NCBI RefSeq assembly: GCF_018139145.2
Contig: NC_059477.1
Location: forward strand, 42,345,502-42,409,501
Reading direction: 5' to 3'
Length of the DNA stretch: 64,000 nt
Source of the DNA: Gymnogyps californianus
Lineage: Eukaryota; Chordata; Aves; Accipitriformes; Cathartidae
Position 1 is the stretch's first letter; every line of letters starts with the position of its first letter. The notes beneath the pieces were generated by a model that was not told the DNA's origin, did no database searches, and was given only the letters and a program-made list of their open reading frames with translations. Of this stretch, positions 58,573 to 64,000 are shown piece by piece. The position numbers were made by a program, and so were the translations under genes.

Positions 58573-59255
58573 CTGAAAGGACAGGCAAGGACACAAAGCA
58601 GCTCAGCAATCTCCTTACTCCATGCAACCATTCCTCCTACCAACGAAGCTCTGCCTACCAAAACACATTCCCCTGAGTCAATGCACCAGCCACCACAAAA
58701 GGGACTCCCATTAAGCTCAGCTCCTCGTACACAAGCTCCCCATTCCTACAACAGCACAGGCAGGTGCCAAGCAATCCACAAACCCTCCTCCTCCCTTCCA
58801 TCTTCTTAGTCTCCCCAGGAAAGACCTGCCCCATTTCGCAATCTCCACCTAGCAGAGGCACGGGAGGAGCCTTATACCTCACCACCTACGGCCCTTCATA
58901 CCATTCCTCGCTGCACACACGGCTGCCCTTTGCCCGCTGTCGCTCCTCCAAAAGAAAGTATTTCACTCCGTTGCCCTTCCCCTGCCATACAGAACTCTAG
59001 CCACCTGCAGCAACCCTCCCCCACAAATGCTCAAGGCAAGACAGGACTCTTCTCTGACCATAAAGTATGACCCCACACAAACTTCATCCCTGACCGTTCA
59101 CCACACCAACTCTCAGCAAGATAGTACGGCCACAACACAGTCTCAGTCTCACAGAATCAGCCTAGACTTATGCTCCCCACCTGGACCTTCTCCAACAAAG
59201 GAACACAACACAAGAGAGACTTCGCTTGTCACACAGCCAGTAAAGAACAACTTAC
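58573..59255 (-). other. Array C intron w85-w84
   Basis: 683 bp, near-identical to 53572-54254. It lacks the CR1 tail found in the third copy. Nothing else. Confidence 0.8.
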
Positions 59256-59567
59256 ATCACTCTGAAGGTCGTACACTTTCCTGGCTTGTACAACATCGTT
59301 CTGGTCTGGCAGACAGGTCCACCGATGCAGATGGTGCTTGTAATCAATGTCGCTGACCAGCTCCTGACATTTCTTGGCCAACACGACTCCCAGCATGTCC
59401 ACTGGGCTACTGAAGTGTGTCTTTGTCTTCTCAAAGGCTTTCTTGTACTCCCTGTCACTCTGGATCTTGGCTACGTGCATTGACCACATCATCTTTGGAT
59501 CATCCTCTATGTTACGGGCTCCGATATGGTGGCCGAGCTGCTTGCGATAGCCTTCCTTATACTTGTA
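59256..59567 (-). CDS. NEB: NEB exon w85 (array C block 2, three modules)
   Basis: 312 bp, [20 protein letters not shown] and [10 protein letters not shown] modules, ending VYDLQSD. Acceptor side carries the type X intron, as does w77. Confidence 0.96.
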
Positions 59568-60506
59568 CTATAGGCAAAAAAATGTTCAGTCAGTTTTAGT
59601 TTAGCTTTCTTTACATCCCTAGCAGCCCCTGTGGCTCGACCTCCAGACAACTTAGTGTCTCAAGCCACAGAGACTTTACAGTGAGAAAGTATTCAGCTGA
59701 TGAACTGCAGTGGACAGCTATAAAAGGATTCATACAACATTATCTGCCTGATACGAGTTCCGCATTTTGAAATACACTCCCTGGCCTACATATGAAGAGC
59801 TACTACTCAGTAACAGAGAGTAAAAAATGTCTCCAAATCATGGCAGCGATGCAAAAGGCACCAAGTTCAATAAATATCCCCTACATAAAGAATCAGTTAG
59901 TGACCTTCAAGCATGATAGCCAAATAAAACTCCTATTCAATCTATTCAGGAGATAAAAACTGGCAGAACATAGAGACAGACCTGGAAGTTTAAATAGAGA
60001 TACCAAACACATATCTGCAACACATTTTTATACTAATACCTAAAACAATAAAAATTTATTTACTTTTATACTGCCTTTATTTTTACACAAAAACCTGGTT
60101 TGGCTTTTCTTTCCTAATGTCCAGCTCAGCTGTCTAGCTGCAACTTCAGGGGAGTGCAGGCTGGCAGTACTGAGGGCAGCACACCACCTCAAAAGTCCAG
60201 TCTGTTGCACGAGGAGATGCTGCCACGAGACCAGGAGGGATGCTGCTTTGGATTAGGTCCATCACCCAGCTCCCACAGTTACTCTCTCCACACCAGCTAC
60301 ACATTCCCTCGCAACACTGCACACCCATAACACGCACGGACACCTACAGGCAGACCCTCCAGAACCATTTACGGACCAGCTCAATGGTAACACAGGTAAG
60401 AGCTGTGTTCCCTCCATTTGGCTAAGGTTGCAAACCCTGGGCTTCAACCGCAAGCACCTGGAAACTCTCCGACAGGGTGTGCCGCCAAGCGCTCCTGTGT
60501 ACTTAC
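59568..60506 (-). other. Array C intron, type X copy 2 (w86-w85)
   Basis: 939 bp, near-identical to 51790-52708. Nothing coding or mobile recognised. Confidence 0.8.
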
Positions 60507-60614
60507 ATCACTTGCAATGTCTCTGGAAGCTTTAGCAGACTTGATAGGAATGGCATCTGCCCGCATGTCGTAGCCCTTCTTCTTGTCTTCCTCCATCGCA
60601 AGCTTGTACAGTTT
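60507..60614 (-). CDS. NEB: NEB exon w86 (array C block 3, one module)
   Basis: 108 bp, [10 protein letters not shown] ... RDIASD. Consensus copy, donor GTAAGT. Confidence 0.96.
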
Positions 60615-60707
60615 CTGAAAGAAAAACAAGCCTTCCCCTCAAGCAACACTTCTTCCCAGGACAGCACTCTCCAGGGACGCACACTTAACCCCACCTCAAA
60701 CACCTAC

Positions 60708-60812
60708 CTCACTGAAGTTCACTTGGTTCTGCTGGGCTAGCAGAATACCAGGAGTATCCGGCATAATGTGAACGCTGGTTTTATCTTTCTCCCAGGCTGA
60801 GGTGTACGCACG
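60708..60812 (-). CDS. NEB: NEB exon w87 (array C block 3, one module)
   Basis: 105 bp, [10 protein letters not shown] ... QVNFSE. Consensus copy. Confidence 0.96.
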
Positions 60813-61166
60813 CTGAAAAAACAAGTACAACGTGAAATAAGATCACGCAAGCAAAGGGCAACAAACTCAAAGAGCAAACTAGCGCAACCAACTGAAGCAA
60901 GGGGCCTCTACTTTGCACTGACTCAGGAATGCCTTTTCTTGGCCCAAAACTCTCTAACGCTTCACCCTTTCCTTTTCCACACTGCACCCAATTACTGCTC
61001 CAACCACACAAAATGCAATTTCATCTACAACAAGGAACACAAATCCCTGATGCAAGAGGATGCAATAGCCCCCTTGCAAAACCCAGGCCCTGCCAGGAGA
61101 GAGCCCAACGTCCTGGGAAACAAAGGCGCTCGTTTCCTTCAGGTTGCAAACACAAGGAAATCTCAC

Positions 61167-61370
61167 TTGGTTCATAATGTCAGAGTTGTGCTTTGCCAGA
61201 ACCATAGGCATCGAGTCAGGAAGGCTCGTGAATTTGATGGTGTCCGGGTGTTGCCGATACTTCTTTTCACTCAGGATGAGGCTCGCCCTCTTATTCTTCT
61301 CATCGTCCAGTGAACCACTGGGCAACCAGCCAATGCCCCTCAGCCACAGAAGGTCGGACTTGTACACATT
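61167..61370 (-). CDS. NEB: NEB exon w88 (array C block 3, WLRG + one module)
   Basis: 204 bp, intact [17 protein letters not shown] ... DIMNQ, second intact sister of the frameshifted w80. Confidence 0.96.
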
Positions 61371-62424
61371 CTGAAAGGACAGGCAAGGACACAAAGCAGC
61401 TCAGCAATCTCCTTACTCCATGCAACCATTCCTCCTACCAACGGAAGCTCTGCCTACCAAAACACATTCCCCTGAGTCAACGCACCAGCCACCACAAAAG
61501 GGACTCCCATTAAGCTCAGCTCCTCGTACACAAGCTCCCCGTTCCTACAACAGCACAGGCAGGTGCCAAGCAATCCACAAACCCTCCTCCTCCCTTCCAT
61601 CTTCTTAGTCTCCCCAGGAAAGACCTGCCCCATTTCGCAATCTCCACCTAGCAGAGGCACAGGAGGAGCCTTATACCTCACCACCTACGGCCCTTCATAC
61701 CATTCCTCGCTGCACACACGGCTGCCCTTTGCCCGCTGTCGCTCCTCCAAAAGAAAGTATTTCACTCCGTTGCCCTTCCCCGGCCATACAGAACTCTAGC
61801 CACCTGCAGCAACCCTCCCCCACAAATGCTCAAGGCAAGACAGGACTCTTCTCTGACCATAAAGTATGACCCACACAAACTTCATCCCTGCCTATTCTTG
61901 ACAAAATCTCAGCAAAAAGAAAGCTGGACTGCTGAGATCTCTCATGAACTGTAAAATGAGAAATTAAGGAGACCTGGTTGAGAAAGGCTGAAATTGAAAA
62001 TTCCTTTTCAATAGAAACACAGGGGTAATTGTTTTAAACTGAAAGAGGGGAGATTTAGATTAGATATTAGGAAGAAATTCTTTACTGTGAGAGTGGTGAG
62101 ACACTGGAACAGGCTGCCCAGAGAACTTGTGGATGCCCCGTCCCGGAAGTGTTCAAGGCCAGGTTGGATGGGGCTTTGAGCAACCTGGTCTAGCGGAAGG
62201 TGTCCCTGCCCATGGCAAGGATGTTGGAACTAGATGATCTTTAAGTTCTCTTCCAACACAAACTACCTATGATTCTATGATTCAGCAAGATAGTACAGCC
62301 GCAACACAGTCTCAGTCTCACAGAATCAGCCTAGACTTTTGTTCCCCACCTGGACCTTCTCCAACAAAGGAACACAACACAAGAGAGACTTCGCTTGTCA
62401 CACAGCCAGTAAAGAACAACTTAC
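61371..62424 (-). other. Array C intron w89-w88 with CR1 tail
   Basis: 1,054 bp: the same intron as 53572-54254 plus about 370 bp of inserted sequence between roughly 61890 and 62280. Confidence 0.8.
61918..62281 (+). mobile_element. Short CR1 3'-end insertion
   Basis: From about 62020 the sequence matches the 3' UTR of the large CR1 copy (GATATTAGGAAGAAATTCTT and following, ending in ATTCTATGATTC). The ~100 bp before it is of unclear origin but is absent from the two sister introns, so it belongs to the same event or a nearby one. TCTCAGCAAAA on the left and TTCAGCAAGA on the right may be the duplicated target. Confidence 0.85.
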
Positions 62425-62736
62425 ATCACTCTGAAGGTCGTACACTTTCCTGGCTTGTACAACATCGTTCTGGTCTGGCAGACAGGTCCACCGATGCAGA
62501 TGGTGCTTGTAATCAATGTCGCTGACCAGCTCCTGACATTTCTTGGCCAACACGATTCCCAGCATGTCCACCGGGCTACTGAAGTGTGTCTTTGTCTTCT
62601 CAAAGGCTTTCTTGTACTCCCTGTCACTCTGGATCTTGGCTACGTGCATCGACCACATCATCTTTGGATCATCCTCTATGTTACGGGCTCCGATATGGTG
62701 GCCAAGCTGCTTGCGATAGCCTTCCTTATACTTGTA
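62425..62736 (-). CDS. NEB: NEB exon w89 (array C block 3, three modules)
   Basis: 312 bp, [20 protein letters not shown] and [10 protein letters not shown] modules. It reads GIVLAKK where w81 and w85 read GVVLAKK. Acceptor side has the type Y intron, as does w81. Confidence 0.96.
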
Positions 62737-63934
62737 CTGCAGGGTTAAAGAAGCTCAGTAAGTTTCAGGTCAGCTGTTCGCCCTTCTGACACTATTCTGT
62801 ACCAGTGCCTGTGAGCAAGCCCTTCGCTAATGGAGCCTGGCAAGATCACCACGTGAAGAAGCGTCTAAGTGCGGCGTATCCCTACTGTGTCCTACACTTC
62901 CATCCCACCCACGCCTGCACTGGGCCACAGGAGGCACATGGAGGCCCAGACGGCAACTCCAACCAAGCTAGCTCGGGAACCAGGAGCAACGCATGCCAGC
63001 AGACAGGGTCTCCACACAACCTAAGCATCCCCACTGAGAGGCCAGCTCAGCAGCTGGGACGCAAAACTCAGGGAAAACCATCAGACTGCTCCAGTAGGCA
63101 ACCTGGGCCTCATCCTGCACAGCCCTGACTGCACTCACCTGCACAGCCCACAGCAGCTGACACACTCCACTGCACCAGGCTCTCCTGCACAGTGCTCACA
63201 AGTCTTATTCTCCCAGCCCGCTGTGTGTCCCCAGCTGCACGCCTACAGCCACTAAGCTTGGGGAAGTGACAAGGGGCAACATGACACTTTTTCCCCTACC
63301 TCTTACTGAAATGTTAAGTAAGACGGAGGAGAGATTGAACTCATCTCCTTACAGTAAGGGAACAAACCTGAACGACAGAACCTCATATGAGAGAGTAAAT
63401 TCAGCTCCTGCAGAGCAGAGCCCTGAAAAGATACTCTGAGGAACAGTAACGACAGGCCTTCAGTGACTTGACTTGCCCCCAGTCCAGACAGAAACGATTA
63501 ATGCCTCGGTCATAACACAAAACCTGGTTTGGCTTTTCTTTCCTAATGTCCAGCTCAGCTGTCTAGCTGCAACTTCAGGGGAGTGCAGGCTGGCAGTACT
63601 GAGGGCAGCACACCACCTCAAAAGTCCAGTCTGTTGCACGAGGAGATGCTGCCACGAGACCAGGAGGGACGCTGCTTTGGATTAGGTCCATCACCCAGCT
63701 CCCACAGTTACTCTCTCTGCACCAGCTACACATTCCCTCGCAACACTGCATACCCATAACACGCACGGACACCTACAGGCAGACCCTCCAGAACCATTTA
63801 CGGACCAGCTCAATGGTAACACAGGTAAGAGCTGTGTTCCCTCCATTTGGCTAAGGTTGCAAACCCTGGGCTTCAACCGCAAGCACCTGGAAACTCCCGA
63901 CAGGGTGTGCCGCCAAGCGCTCCTGTGTACTTAC
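62737..63934 (-). other. Array C intron, type Y copy 2, CR1-free (w90-w89)
   Basis: 1,198 bp. The left half matches 54567-55123, the middle (63281-63330) is the unoccupied CR1 site, and the right 420 bp matches the end of the type X introns. Nothing else recognised. Confidence 0.8.
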
Positions 63935-64000
63935 ATCACTTGCAATGTCTCTGGAAGCTTTAGCAGACTTGATAGGAATGGCATCTGCCCGCATGTCGTA
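63935..64000 (-). CDS. NEB: NEB exon w90 (array C block 4, cut by window edge)
   Basis: The last 66 bp of a 108-bp exon of the w78/w82/w86 type: YDMR ... [12 protein letters not shown] ... RDIASD. Donor GTAAGT. Its first 14 codons lie beyond the right edge, showing that array C continues. Confidence 0.93.

Larger units (their letters stand above)
1..64000 (-). other. NEB: Nebulin gene, central to 3' part (internal, both ends missing)
   Basis: Nebulin is the giant thin-filament protein of vertebrate skeletal muscle. It lies along actin from Z-disc toward the pointed end, binding actin through ~35-residue modules and troponin-tropomyosin through the once-per-super-repeat WLRG site. Seen here: 90 minus-strand exons, all a multiple of three except w80, all phase 0, bounded by GT donors and AG acceptors, encoding consecutive SDxxYK modules with WL(R/K)G every seventh module at w13, w20, w27, w33, w39, w44, w48, w52, w56, w60, w64, w68, w72, w76, w80, w84 and w88. 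The seven-module count closes without gaps across all introns, so no exon appears to be missed. The N-terminus, first exons and promoter lie beyond the right edge; the terminal simple repeats, Ser-rich linker and SH3 domain lie beyond the left edge. Introns of 300-900 bp that are not listed separately hold only AT-rich unique sequence in which I see nothing. Confidence 0.97.
51570..64000 (-). repeat. NEB: Array C: second tandem super-repeat array (open at right edge)
   Basis: Four-exon blocks (108, 105, 204 and 312 bp on the plus map) start at 52709, 57709, 60507 and 63935, with matching introns. Intron types to the right of the 312-bp exon alternate: 51790-52708 matches 59568-60506, while 54567-55123 matches 62737-63293. 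This again implies an 8-exon dimer, interrupted by CR1 insertions. The array is GC-richer than the sequence at 45.6-51.4 kb. Protein differs from array A, so the two arrays expanded separately. Confidence 0.92.

Noticed and set aside
58141..58809. 222-codon plus-strand frame in array C
   Set aside because: Covers antisense of w84 and GC-rich intron; shortened or frame-broken in the sister copies at 53131 and 60939.

Overview
The window is an internal part of one very large vertebrate gene, nebulin (NEB), read entirely on the minus strand. Transcription runs right to left, so the right edge is nearer the 5' end and the left edge nearer the 3' end. I recognise 90 coding exons, called w1 (leftmost, transcribed last) to w90 (rightmost, cut by the window edge). 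They hold about 13.4 kb of coding sequence, roughly 4,480 codons: 128 complete nebulin modules plus one partial. Modules are about 35 residues, usually open with an x-x-Y-K/R core and close with S-D or S-E, giving the family actin-binding SDxxYK signature across each exon junction. Every exon is phase 0 at both ends. Every seventh module carries the WL(R/K)G motif of the nebulin super-repeat (17 of them). The organism is most likely a bird (or another sauropsid), judged from two CR1 LINE insertions ending in the CR1-type ATTCTATGA repeat; the species cannot be fixed.

Layout, left to right (3' to 5' in the gene). 1-6.4 kb: w1-w10, modules at the transition from super-repeats to the C-terminal single repeats, close to the mammalian nebulin C-terminal region as I recall it. 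6.4-33 kb: w11-w48, AT-rich introns, ordinary super-repeats whose exons become progressively larger toward the 5' side (one, then two, then three modules per exon). 33.66-45.56 kb: array A, a near-perfect tandem array of a four-exon super-repeat block (312+108+105+204 bp) present five and a quarter times, organised as an 8-exon dimer of about 4.92 kb. 45.9-51.8 kb: w70-w77, diverged super-repeats with AT-rich introns. About 51.5-64 kb: array C, a second, GC-richer tandem array of the same block type running off the right edge, carrying a 2.5 kb degenerate CR1 element in one intron and a short CR1 tail in another.

The most notable points are the dimeric 8-exon array A (comparable to the human NEB exon 82-105 triplicate region and possibly independent of it), the second array C, duplication junctions that fall inside the 312-bp exon type, mosaic variant patterns pointing to gene conversion, and a one-base deletion in w80 that would truncate the protein unless the exon is skipped or the assembly is wrong. 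No bacterial genes, RNA genes, CRISPR arrays or promoters were found.
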